51,041 nt of DNA from Bigelowiella natans CCMP2755 (lineage: Eukaryota > Cercozoa > Chlorarachniophyceae), in assembly GCA_000320545.1 (NCBI GenBank), contig ADNK01003392.1, positions 1 to 51,041 of the forward strand, in the 5' to 3' direction. A model generated the notes under the pieces. The model had not been told where the DNA came from and searched no databases. It saw only the letters and a program-made list of their open reading frames with translations. Numbering within the stretch: the stretch's first letter is position 1; each line of letters starts with the position of its first letter. The position numbers and the translations under genes were made by a program. Of the stretch, positions 25,545 to 35,714 are shown one piece after another.

Positions 25545-26202
25545 GGGGGGGGGGGGGGGAGGAGCAAAAGAGGGGGAGAGAGAAAGAGCAAGGTAAAACG
25601 AGGAGATAAAGAAAACCGAAAGTCCGAGAAAGCATTATAGTGAATGGATTTTCTCGCACCGGTACTGCGCCTGCGCCACGGAGAACTGGCTGCTCATTAG
25701 CATTCAGAAAGGTGGTTTTGCATGGTCCTCTCAACCAAGCTGGAGGACACTGAACGAACGCTTGGAGATTCGCAGGGACGCTGGCTATGCGTGCGTGCGA
25801 AAGGCCCGCCGATCGAGAAGATGAAGTCGCAGTATTCATCGCAAATTGAGTTCCTAGCGATGCACTTTTTGGCCTGTGTGAAGGAGGAGAGAGGATCGAG
25901 TCGCGGAAAGATAACGACATGGGGAAAACGGCCAAAGGTTACGGCAAGAAGATACTTAAAGGGGTTACTTTAAACTCGCGAGATGATAACAGAGCTCCTC
26001 CACATTGGATAAACCTCACGCTCGGATGCCGTATTTCGCAATGTTACATGATTTCGCGATGGCGTTCGAATGTCCGCTTAGGATTGCGTGCTACTCACCC
26101 GGTGAGAGACATTTCACGGACCACAACCATAGAGGCCAGAAGAATTAAACCCACAAGACCCAGTGTGGAAAATTTTGTCGAAGATGCAGCGTGATTTCTC
26201 AT
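24201..26202 (-). CDS. Plastid ribosome hibernation factor (long HPF / PSRP1 type)
   Basis: Five exons, 26202-26099, 25873-25660, 25308-25152, 24985-24670 and 24423-24201, all phases closing, give 337 residues. Exon 1 encodes MRNHAASSTKFSTLGLVGLI, a signal-peptide-like hydrophobic core, followed by a Ser/Ala/Arg-rich transit-like region, as expected for import into a complex plastid. The S30AE/HPF domain includes MVMTGNNIELTESI, YTNDKLGQMLKKY and SSIDLVTDLVNRKLRKYKER. The C-terminal dimerisation domain is well conserved (VVRRKKFPMPPISIEDA, DHDFYVFRNSETKEINVVYR, GLIEP). Known family role: binds the decoding site of 70S ribosomes and, in the long form, pairs ribosomes into inactive 100S dimers under stress or darkness. 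The acidic linker (DSSDVEGAAVQGQDD) is lineage-specific. Confidence 0.93.
25360..25392. repeat. (TA)n microsatellite in intron
   Basis: TA run in intron 2 of the hibernation-factor gene. A (CA)n-(GA)n-(G)n composite follows at about 25508-25560 in the same intron. Confidence 0.9.
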
Positions 26203-26784
26203 TGTATAACCAGCGCTGAGGAGGTGGGGTGGGGTAGGTGTTATTCCTTAAGGGCGATGGAATTTGCGGGAATTCGGAAGAAATAAAAAATAGGTATTTT
26301 TGGACTACGACAAATCATAAATCATATTCATATCCGAAAACGCCATTCATTTATGATATCCATCGGAAGGAGTTGTGACCAGGAATCCCCGTGATCAGAA
26401 ACTCCGTTCGTTTTATGCAAAAAAGAACTATTTTGTTCAGACGTTATCCATAAATGAAGGCGTTTGCATGTCGCAAACAATTTCGCTAGGGAACCCACCC
26501 TCGTGCGAATTTCTCTCTTCTCCTTTTTGGAGCCGATTAAATAAATAAACAAACAAAGCGCAGGCAAAATGGGGGAAAATGCAATGCGGTTGATCTAGAT
26601 CTACGTCAGAAAAATCGAGAAATTTCTTCTAAAAATAAATATGCCGAAAAATTGAATTTTGGTGAAGCAACTGTGCCCAATGGCGTCGGAACATCACGTA
26701 GGCTGTCGAAGTTTAATATCATCCTGAAGTTTATCGAATGGGCGTTTTGAATGCATACATGCTTGGCGTTAGGATAAATTCCAG
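26203..26784. other. Divergent upstream region
   Basis: It lies between the start of the hibernation-factor gene (-) and the first recognised exon of the HD-oxygenase gene (+). It should hold both promoters and the missing first exon of the latter, but no convincing ATG exon was identified. Confidence 0.4.
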
Positions 26785-27317
26785 CCATGCGTGCGATTTC
26801 TCTTGAAGCTCTACAATGAGCAGGGGGGCGACATCGTGTACTCAACCGTGGCTACCGGAGCAAGCAAGGGTACCAAGACGGGAAGACAAGACCTCCTAGA
26901 CGAGAATGGAGAGCCCGGTCACGTGTTTCAAATTGCCAGCACATTTCCTCTATTTTACCATTCAAAATCGGTGGTCTCTTTCTTTTCGGATCCCCAAAAA
27001 CAGGCCTCGGGTTCGTGGCACACGCTTTGCAAACTGCACAGAATGCAAAGAAGGCCGGCTATGAAGAGGAAGTTCAGGTTGAGGCCATCTCTTTTCGTAT
27101 GTATGAGCATCATTTGACCCGGACAAACATGCACACACGCGCATACATGCACTGACTATTTATTTCTTTATATAAGCGTATGTTGGCATATATATATATA
27201 TATTAAATATCCTCTAGGTCGCAGCACTACTTCACGACGTTGGATGGTGAGCTGCTGCTTAACGCTCACATCTCGCACAAGCTTCAAATAAATATGCGAA
27301 TATATACTGAAGGAGAG

Positions 27318-27325
<8 letters not shown>

Positions 27326-27362
<37 letters not shown>
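27326..27362. repeat. (GA)n microsatellite in intron
   Basis: GA run within intron 3 of the HD-oxygenase gene. Confidence 0.9.
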
Positions 27363-27365
<3 letters not shown>

Positions 27366-27712
27366 CCTTCACTATCTAAAAACGCTGCATTATTCTGCTG
27401 TGTAAAGGCTTCTCCCAAAGCCGAGTCATGAGCATCGTTCCGATCAACTCACTTCCGCCGACAGCAAAGTATGGCTCGCAAAGCACGACAAGTACGATAG
27501 CCAGTGCCATCCTGAACGATTGGATATCAAAACCCTCTTAGCATCAGCCTGACACATATTTATTGCTTCCCTCCCCAGAAGATATACCAAGTCTGTTGAT
27601 GTCAGTTTTTATGATTAAATCGTACAACATAACGCCAACAACAAATCGTAAAAGTCTTCATTATATGAAATATAAGGCGTGTGGCGGTGTTGCTCTAGGC
27701 CTATATGTGTCA

Positions 27713-27733
27713 CACACACACACACACACACAC

Positions 27734-27770
<37 letters not shown>
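27713..27770. repeat. (CA)n-(AT)n composite ending at a splice acceptor
   Basis: CA repeats pass into AT repeats, and the final tatatag is itself the acceptor of exon 5 (exon starts 27771). There is no polypyrimidine tract. Confidence 0.9.
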
Positions 27771-27773
<3 letters not shown>

Positions 27774-28223
27774 GGGGGCCGACTTTCTAAGGCAACTTGG
27801 ATTCTCGGAGAGAACCGCCAAGCTCGTTGAGGGGCATGTTCAGGTTTGTATGTGTGTGTGTATGTGTGTGTGTGTGTGTGTGTAGGCCCTTACTGCGTTG
27901 TTTTCCTCTGCTGATAATCGCCGTTGTTGTCTGTCTGCGGCACACAGGCAAAGCGGTATCTCTGCTTTAGTGAAGAGGAGTACTATAGCAAGCTGAGCGC
28001 TGGGTCGAAATTCACTCTCAAGCATCAGGGTGCTCTCTTCCTTTACAACCCGTTTCCCTTCCCTCGCGTTGTTGATAATTGCTTTTGTTTTGTTTTGGCG
28101 GTGGCAGGGGGTGTGATGACGGAAAGGAGGCTGCAGACTTCGCAAAGTAGTGTGTGCTAACACTAATTCGTATGGCTTGTCTGTGGTTGTAGTAGAGTTT
28201 GAAGTACTAACATATGCATAAAT

Positions 28224-28262
<39 letters not shown>

Positions 28263-28340
28263 TATTGGTGTGCAGGGACCCCGAAGCAAAGACGATGCTA
28301 GCAATGAGGACATGGGATGCTGGACGACGTCATCGATGCA

Positions 28341-28370
28341 GTTGATAGTAGTGGCGCATTTGCCCGAACT

Positions 28371-28453
<83 letters not shown>

Positions 28454-29102
28454 ATTTGTATGTGGACGGGTGTGATACGGCGACTTTGCAAAATCAAACA
28501 CATACGTGATAACGACGAGCATTGATCCATAGGCTGGCTTCAGTATGACGATATGCTGTCCGCCCCTCTCAAGAATATTCGTGTGGAGGACAAGAAGACT
28601 AAGGGTAATAACGTGTAACCCTCGTGGTTGACCGACGCACTCGTGTCGGGGAGTATTTGATGGTAGCATTAATCTTTACCCCCACCTTCACATCCTCCCT
28701 TAGAACACCACCCCACCCCAGCCTGATGAATTCCATACTCTTTCTTGTGCTGTGCTTAGACTCGATGCAGTGGAAATCTGTGGAGGTAAATGCGAGGGCG
28801 GTGTAGATTCGAAAGCGATGGTAGCGACTACTGCGACAACAGCAGACAGGGAGAACTGGTGTGGGGGGGGTTGGCGGAGGGAGACTGTGTTCCTTTTCAC
28901 ATCATAGAACACTAACGAACCTTTTGGGTTTTGTGTTGGGGACTCAAATATGCTGCGGCTTGTTAGAGCTGACATGGCATGTTTTGAAAAACTATTGTAA
29001 TGAGCAGATTCCAAGGGGAGGTGTCTTGATATACGGGAACATGATGCCGCATATGTCAGAGGCTAATAAATCTAACAAGGTGAGGAGGGGAATATGTAAA
29101 GC

Positions 29103-29146
<44 letters not shown>

Positions 29147-30321
29147 AAATTTGTTGTGCATACAAATATCCTCCTCGCATATGAAGGTATACGAACACAA
29201 AAACATTAAAATATAGTCCGTCGCTTTGATTTGTTGTCTCAACGTGAGAATCTTAGCCATCAGATGATGAAAGCGTGTACACACATCAGAACCGCCGCGC
29301 GTTGTTTCCTATTTACTGTGATAAGGAATCAGTCGGGTAAGGATCATCATAAATTCTGGTTACGACGAAACTTAGTTTGCGGGATTTTGATATTCCTTGA
29401 AATACAATGCTCAGAGTCAACGCCCGTGATAAGTACTATCGATGGGAGGCTCAGAATAGGCGCAAGAACAATTCGGCTCTTTGCAAAGGGAAAGCAAACC
29501 GATTTTTCATGGGAAAGGCCATCCAGGCTTCTTCCTGACACGCTTTGCGTGCACGCAAGGACCTTGCCATCGTCGTCGAGCTTATTTGGGCAAGTGCACG
29601 TAAGGCCAATGCTGCCTCTCGCTAGCGTATCTTCATTAAGTTATGCTCGTTACATGACATGAGATCGAAGCTGATTTCTCCAAATAATTGTAGCGCACAA
29701 TCATCAATCACCGTATGTTTGTTGGTCGTTACGTGGGACGAATGCTAGAATGTGTAGCGCGCCCCGGATCAGAATATGCTCTGGTGCTATATAGCTACAT
29801 GTGCACGTGTGCATATGTCCTATGCATACGACAATGTGCGTATTCTTACGTGGCGGCAGCGTACGATTACGCACAGGCACTAGGATTATATAGTTGCTTG
29901 TCGAGCTGGCGAGCAATTCTAGAATTGTTCAAGTGTTTTACATTATCACATATCCTGCATTACCTAGGATGTAGCTATACAGCCTCGCTAGCTCGCTCTA
30001 GCGCTCTCTCTATATATTGATAGCGCATCTAAGTTCAGGTGTGCCTATCTAGCTATCTAGCTATTCTCTTATAGCCTTTATAGCTCAAGTTCTAGTGTTG
30101 CTCAAACCTTGTCACGTATTGATAAACTTCTGGAAATAAAATGCTGAAAATTGCTTGCAAAAGCGACGATGACATGTACAGACACAGAACCTCATTTTCG
30201 ATGAGGTAGAGACGTAGCTGAACACTACTAGACTGGTATGTTTGCCGCACTACTAGAGCAGCGCTGGAACACTCTAGCACTGCTAGACTGCTGCCATCAC
30301 TCTTCGCACCTAGCCCTTAAC
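28341..30321. other. Region without a confirmed gene
   Basis: It holds (CT)n-(GT)n at about 28374-28451 and (TA)n at about 29107-29142, plus CTAG-rich patches near 29990-30300. A few open frames exist (for example 29408-29551 +, starting MLRVNARDKYYRWEAQNR), but none has recognisable homology or matching splice partners. The 3' exons of the HD-oxygenase gene may lie in the first 300 bp. Confidence 0.4.
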
Positions 30322-31990
30322 TCATAGCTTTGTGAAGCGAACATGGCAGTCGCCCATCGGCGACAAAATGCCAAAACCTGCTCTCGAGAGGTCAAGCTTT
30401 GGAGGAGCATCGATATCCACGTCATATGCCGTCAGGATGAGAATCTGCAGCAGCTTGATCTCGTTCATCGCCATGTTCCTCCCAGGGCACATCGACACGC
30501 CCCCCCCAAATGGCATGAAAGCCACAGTACGCGGGATACTCTTGTTCTCTCCCTTTGAAAATCTCGACTTCAACCGCACCTTCTGCTCCGCTTGCCCCCC
30601 CCCCTCCGCGGCCCCGTCTTCAACGTCGAGATACCGGTCCCAAACGTACGTCTCCGGGTTCTCGTAGATGTCGCTGTCTTTGTGAAGTGTTCGTGGGGCG
30701 ATCATCACCCTATCCCCCTTTCTAAAGCTGTAGGTTCCAGTGTTGAGCTTCATGGACATCGACTCCTGCACCGCTCGCATGCTAAGTGAATCAGAGGCCA
30801 GTCGTAGAGCCTCCATGGACGCGGATTCCAAGCGCACCATTCTCTTCAAGTCATCAACGCTGAACGTCGGAAGAGCCTCTCCGAGTTTCCACGACTCAAA
30901 CCCCTTTTTAGAGCGGATTACAGAGGAGATTTCTTTCCGCAGGGCGTCGATGACGTGGGCGTCCTGGTGCGTGTGGACAACGGCCCAGAAAGCAGCTGGT
31001 AGGGTGTTGGCCTGGGACGCCCACACCAAGGTGCCGTGCGCACGTCCGGTGTCCATATCCGACATCTCAGCGTGATTGGAAAACAAATCGTGACGATTTC
31101 GCACCACCATGCATGCCTCGCTCTTGCGCTCGGATTGGTTCGTCAACTGGTTTGCCATCCGGTCACGTGCCTTCAACGCTTGCGGGGCCGCGATGCTGCC
31201 GGGAATCCCTGCGGCGAGGATCGGAAAGCTCTTGTCAAACTCTAGAAAGTTTTGGCGCAGTTTTTCCAAATCGAGGTTCTTGGAACCGTAGAAAGTCTTG
31301 GTCGTTGCATTGAAAATCACGGGGTGGAGCAGGTCCCAAAGGTTACATTTCGGGCTCTGCTCGTTTTTCTTCAACGGCAAGGCATTTCGCAACTCCTCCG
31401 TGAGGTGCTTGAGCACCGAGGCGCTGAGGCCAGACAGAGGATCCTTGCCGAGAAGCCCCGTCCTCCACCATTGGTGGATAAGCTTCTCGACGTCCGGCTT
31501 TCGTGATACTACCACATTGTTCCCGAAAGCGTTCAGCTCGATTTGCAAGGTTGCCCCCCCAAAGTCGAGTTTCTTCCGCTCTTTGTATACGAGTGGGATA
31601 TCCTCTGGCGCCATGATGAACGTCATGCGCTTTCCGGCGACGATAAGCGTGAAGACGTCGCCGTACCGCGCCTGGCATTTCTTCAAGAAGGTCACGGAGT
31701 CCTTGGCGAAATCAGCTGCAACGCCCAGGAATGGGATGTACCTGTGGTATTCGGAGAGGATTGACATGAAGGGAGGGAAAAGGAGATTCGAACCGTTAGA
31801 CGACCACCGAAGGAAGCAAGGTATATGTTCTCTATTACCCTGACACGATAGGGGGCTCGCCCGCAAAGCGGATGTTGACGTAGATGTACCAAAGAAGCTG
31901 GAGGAGCAGCAGAGCCCCCGCGACGTACAGAACCGTCGGCGCGTACGCGTGGTTGGCCACCATGGCAAGCACTTCACTCACAGCAAACAT
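30322..31990 (-). CDS. Cytochrome P450, CYP7/CYP8/CYP39-like
   Basis: Two exons, 31990-31839 and 31741-30322, with phase closing at VSG-YIPFLG, give 523 residues. The N-terminus carries a membrane anchor (TVLYVAGALLLLQLLWYIYV) as in microsomal P450s, followed by PPIVSGYIPFLG. The I-helix region reads ANTLPAAFWAVVHTH, with Asn-Thr replacing the usual acidic-alcohol pair, as in CYP7/CYP8 proteins. The K-helix ExxR is present (MEALRL). The heme loop is FMPFGGGVSMCPGRNMA. The tail LSRAGFGILSP is typical of CYP7A1/CYP8B1/CYP39A1. Those animal enzymes hydroxylate sterols or isomerise prostanoids. The algal substrate cannot be told, but a sterol or oxylipin is the natural guess. Start at MFAVSEVLAM. 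Divergent from the La-motif gene. Confidence 0.92.
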
Positions 31991-32710
31991 CTTCCCCGGC
32001 CCCCTCGCCCGGGATCGATCGGGATTTTGAGCGGCGCTCTCCGAGAGATACCCCTCTGGCAGACAACGTGATGTCGCACGAGATACGTTTATAAGCCTGC
32101 GACAATCTAAAAATATTATATTTAAAGAAAATCGCCTCGATTTTTCAGCTTTTACGATCGATAGGTCACGGGCGCCGCGTCGTCCGATCCCGTAACCCCG
32201 GCTGGGCAAGATTCATCTGGATGTTTTCCGCGTAGTTTTAGCCAAAAAAATACTGGATATGTTGGTGTTGACGTAGGCGACGTCTTGCCTTGCTCTCTTC
32301 GATCAGCACTCGCTTGTTAATATTTCATCGGGAGGAAATACATAAAAATGAATGACAAAAGGGAGCTTCTCGCTTCGTACAACAAAAGCAATTTACGACA
32401 GCAGCAGCAGCAGCAGCAGCAACAACAACAACAACAACAACAACTACAACTACAACAAGAACAACTACAACAAGAACAGCAACAACAGAACGGCAACAAA
32501 AACAGCAAGAAATCCAATTTCCTGACGATGTTTATGGATAGTCCACACCAGATACTTTCTCACAACGCTTCCCGCTCGAACGTCAAATAGTAGAGTTTGT
32601 CGTAGTCCTTTTTGGTTTTAGTGTGGGTTGTTATCCGCACTTATTTATGTCTAAGCCGCAACGGTAGTTTCCATCGGCAACGCGCTCCGCCTCCTCCCCA
32701 CCTGGGAAAG
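31991..32710. promoter_or_regulatory. Divergent promoter region between P450 and La-motif genes
   Basis: About 720 bp separate the two start codons. The P450-proximal half is AT-rich (ctaaaaatattatatttaaa near 32106). The other half holds a polyglutamine open frame described separately. No defined promoter element can be assigned. Confidence 0.4.
32348..32590 (+). CDS. Small polyglutamine open frame, possible upstream ORF
   Basis: An 80-codon frame starting MNDKRELLASYNKSNLR, then about 15 glutamines (CAG then CAA codons) and interrupted QLQLQQEQ repeats, ending HNASRSNVK. It lies 121 bp before the La-motif start on the same strand, so it could be translated as an upstream ORF of that transcript or be a separate small gene. 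The polyQ alone could arise from a repeat. The flanking non-repeat codons look plausible but match nothing known to me. Confidence 0.35.
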   Translation: MNDKRELLASYNKSNLRQQQQQQQQQQQQQQQLQLQQEQLQQEQQQQNGNKNSKKSNFLTMFMDSPHQILSHNASRSNVK

Positions 32711-34432
32711 ATGGAGGCCTTCGCCATCATTGATTCGATCGAAGCAGAAGAGGAGGCCTCCGTTTTAAAGCAAGAAGTGCGAAGGCTGAAAAAAAGGTTG
32801 AATGAGGCAAACAGGAAGATCAAACAGCTCACCGGAGACGCATCATCCAAGTCCCCCGCGCCCTCCTCTTCGGGAGCGGCTCCGCCTCCATCACCGTATT
32901 CACCTTATTCCCCACATTTAAGAAACAGCAAAGCAGACAGTGCAGAGAGCAGCAAATTTTGTGAAACGCTTCATCAAATGGCGTCCATTAAAGTAGACTA
33001 TCTGCACATCTCTCCTACCCAGAGACGCCAGATGGAGGAGTTTGTCAATGCCTTGTCACCGTATCTCCTAGATACCTCTAATGGAGAGGGGGAAGAGGCG
33101 AAGACGGTGGAAGTTAAAAGGAAAATCCTACATGACGAAGATTCCAAGAAGAGCGACTTGGCAGAGGCCGAAGAAGGCGAGATCGAAGAGGATGATATGG
33201 ACGCCATTCCTTACGACCCGATGCCCCCGACCGTGGTTGAGAGTGAGGCGATCCGGCAGGCTGAATACTACTTTAGCGATAAAAACCTGAATAACGACAA
33301 ATTTTTAAAAGAAACGATAGAGAAAACAAAAGGCCATGGCTGGGCCCCTATCAAAGTGATAGCATCCTTCAAAAAGATGAGGAAGATTAGCACCGACACG
33401 AGCGTCATCACTCGCGCCTTCACCAAGTCCGAGAAACTCGAGGTGTCCACGGATAGATCATGTGTCCGTCGTAGAACGATCAAGTTGCAGCAGGGAGACC
33501 CGTTCAAGCAAAAGGGGAGCAGGGTACCGAGTGGCGAAGTTACCTATTTTCAGACTTTTTGCATCGACACAGTGGGTGTTCCGAACGTCGCCCCCCTCGC
33601 ATTGAGGGCGGGCCACGTACACGAGAACCATGTTCCCAGATATACCGCCCTGAACGAGGTCCCATTGCCCTTGGTCGCCGATCCGCGGAAGATAAGCAAA
33701 AGCTCGGATGGGACGGCAAAGCTCAACATATCGAATCTGATTCAGAGTGTGTATCGGTGTTGGAACTGCGGCGAGACCCGCCACACCTCTGCGGAATGTG
33801 ACAAGCTCAGGTTTCCGAATTTGATAGCTAGGAACAGACAGCTTTGCATCAAATTCGGGGCCTTCCGCGGTCCCCGTGGTGCAAATGCCAATGTCCGCTA
33901 CTACGAAGCCAAGCTCGATCAAACAAACGACAACGACGAAGAGGACCACAGCAGTGTCCAGAAAGAAGGAGGAGGAGGAGGAGGAGGAGTACCTATGGCT
34001 GGAATGAAGAGGTCACGCTCGGATTCAAATCAGCATAATAGCCATTATCAGACAACTCAGAGACGGCGGTACACCACCGAAAAAAGCCAGAACCATCATA
34101 ATTATACTTCTACTCCTTACTTCGAAAGCAGGGCCTTCAATCCTAGAAGATCCTCGTCAGTATCAAACCACTATCCTCCACACCTTATCGCCCCTTACCC
34201 CGATCGCTCCTCATCATATTCTTCTTCTCCCGCTAACGGTAGCTATCCCCAGAATCAATCTTTATCCACGCACTACTCAATGCAAGCATATCATTCCTCG
34301 CAGCCTGCGTTTTCCCGATCAATATCAGGCCCACCGCCGATGGCAAACAGTCGATCGCCACATAATGAAAGTATTCATCGTACTGGTACATCGCGTTCCA
34401 TCCCACCACCACCACCTCAACGAGGTAGGTGA
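32711..34432 (+). CDS. La-motif (LARP-like) protein with CCHC zinc knuckle
   Basis: A single exon of 573 residues; the start MEAFAIIDSI at 32711 follows an in-frame untranslated stretch. Residues about 8-40 form a coiled coil. An acidic stretch (AEAEEGEIEEDDMDA) precedes a La motif at about 178-255, with the signature AIRQAEYYFSDKNLNNDKFL and the winged-helix half WAPIKVIASFKKMRKIS. No RRM is evident after it. At about 355-368 a CCHC knuckle (CWNCGETRHTSAEC) is followed by a PxPRNLxxIxxxR-like segment (RFPNLIARNRQL), which recalls ZCCHC8/PSP-type proteins. The C-terminal 170 residues are Ser/Tyr/Pro-rich and disordered, with PPPPPQRGR at the end. Role: RNA binding, probably nuclear RNA processing (inference). 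Confidence 0.85.
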   Translation: MEAFAIIDSIEAEEEASVLKQEVRRLKKRLNEANRKIKQLTGDASSKSPAPSSSGAAPPPSPYSPYSPHLRNSKADSAESSKFCETLHQMASIKVDYLHISPTQRRQMEEFVNALSPYLLDTSNGEGEEAKTVEVKRKILHDEDSKKSDLAEAEEGEIEEDDMDAIPYDPMPPTVVESEAIRQAEYYFSDKNLNNDKFLKETIEKTKGHGWAPIKVIASFKKMRKISTDTSVITRAFTKSEKLEVSTDRSCVRRRTIKLQQGDPFKQKGSRVPSGEVTYFQTFCIDTVGVPNVAPLALRAGHVHENHVPRYTALNEVPLPLVADPRKISKSSDGTAKLNISNLIQSVYRCWNCGETRHTSAECDKLRFPNLIARNRQLCIKFGAFRGPRGANANVRYYEAKLDQTNDNDEEDHSSVQKEGGGGGGGVPMAGMKRSRSDSNQHNSHYQTTQRRRYTTEKSQNHHNYTSTPYFESRAFNPRRSSSVSNHYPPHLIAPYPDRSSSYSSSPANGSYPQNQSLSTHYSMQAYHSSQPAFSRSISGPPPMANSRSPHNESIHRTGTSRSIPPPPPQRGR

Positions 34433-35673
34433 GTGTACTACTCTAGTACTCTTGATTCTTCAAATCGGACATGCTAGCATACACACTAGCTAGCTAGCAC
34501 AAGCTAGCAAGATACTCTACTATGTCTGGTGTGTCTACTGTGCATGGTGTGTGTGCATCTTACATGGCTAGATGGCTTAGTGTTATTCGCCTTTCTAGCT
34601 TTTCGCTTATCGATTGCTAGATTGCTTGCGAGCTTGTGTAATGAGAACTAGAGAAGTCAAGAAATTAAATGAAGGTGTGTATATGTGCAATAGCTAGCTA
34701 GCTCTAGCTAGCATGTGCAATCAACCACACATCAGACATCTAGACATGCTAGCATGTGCTGTGCACCAGTCTAGCAGTTCTGAGTTAGCAGTGCGGTCTA
34801 GGATAGCTTGACATAGCTGACAGCGGTCATGTCATGCTAGGATGCGGTGGCGGGGCGCACATGCTAGCATGCAACAATTGTCACGTCTAGACGTAGACTT
34901 CACTACTAGACTAGTTCATGCTGACCACTAGCTAGCTATAGCGGCACATTAACGCGATATTGTTGATGACATTGTTACATGTTGCTGCATGTTTGGCAGC
35001 GCTGGATGCATGCAAATACCTTAGGCCACACACGTTTCTACACACCTATCTATGAACTGTTACTCGAGATTTCGTGCAAAATGAGGGCCAGTTTCGGCTT
35101 TTCGTACATTTTTAATAAAGGTATTAGCTATTAGGTTTTGTGTGGATACCCTCATTCATCGTTTTTTGATCTATTTCAAAGGAACTTCTGCGTTTTCAAA
35201 CAATGCCATTGCATTGTTCGCTGCATTTCTTAGTGATATTTCTATATGAACTATTCAATTTTGATTGTATTATCAGGACCAATGACAAATTGTTCCGTAT
35301 GACACTGAAGGCAATGATAAAACATGTATGATGATTCCTAAGCTGGTAGAATTTCTGCATCCGCATTAAAGCATTTCACACTGATTTTATATTTATAAGA
35401 TAAATACAGATTAACTAATTTCCGATCTATTATTTATTTTCATATTCACACGTACATTACGTGATGTGTGATTTTAGTTTATTCCATACTGAACTAAAGA
35501 TATTTGTCCTGAGGAAAAAAACTATCTCGACTTCTCAAATTGTCTCTACTATTATAGACTACACGTCTAGCATGAGACGGTCATAATCGAGTGTCATGCT
35601 TGGTTCAATCTTGTGCCTTCGATAATACCTAAAATATAAAGATGGAATGGTTCATGGGCAACATAAGACACGA

Positions 35674-35711
<38 letters not shown>
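34433..35711. other. CTAG-rich intergenic region
   Basis: No gene was seen. About 34470-34960 is packed with ctag, gctagc and tagcta palindromes. Downstream the sequence becomes AT-rich and contains a (TA)n microsatellite at 35676-35711 directly at the 3' end of the next gene. Confidence 0.5.

Positions 35712-35714
<3 letters not shown>

Larger units (their letters stand above)
26785..28340 (+). pseudogene. PhnZ-like HD-domain oxygenase gene with apparent frameshift
   Basis: Exons 26785-26917, 27004-27096, 27225-27246, 27408-27491, 27771-27843, 27948-28029, 28108-28146 and about 28276-28330. The product carries the HD-fold metal-ligand motifs in order: HALQTAQNAKKAG, LLHDVG, KHDKVGADFLRQLGF, GHVQAKRYL, then EEYYSKLSAGSKFTLKHQGG and DPEAKTMLAMRTWD. 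This is the motif series of the PhnZ family of mixed-valent di-iron HD oxygenases (phosphonate or quaternary-amine breakdown). In exon 7 the expected MTE-EAADFAK needs one extra base: as written the frame slips to MTERRLQTSQ and a stop follows in exon 8. This is either a genuine disabling deletion or a base-call error. The 5' exon with the start codon and the 3' end were not identified. Substrate is unknown. Confidence 0.65.
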
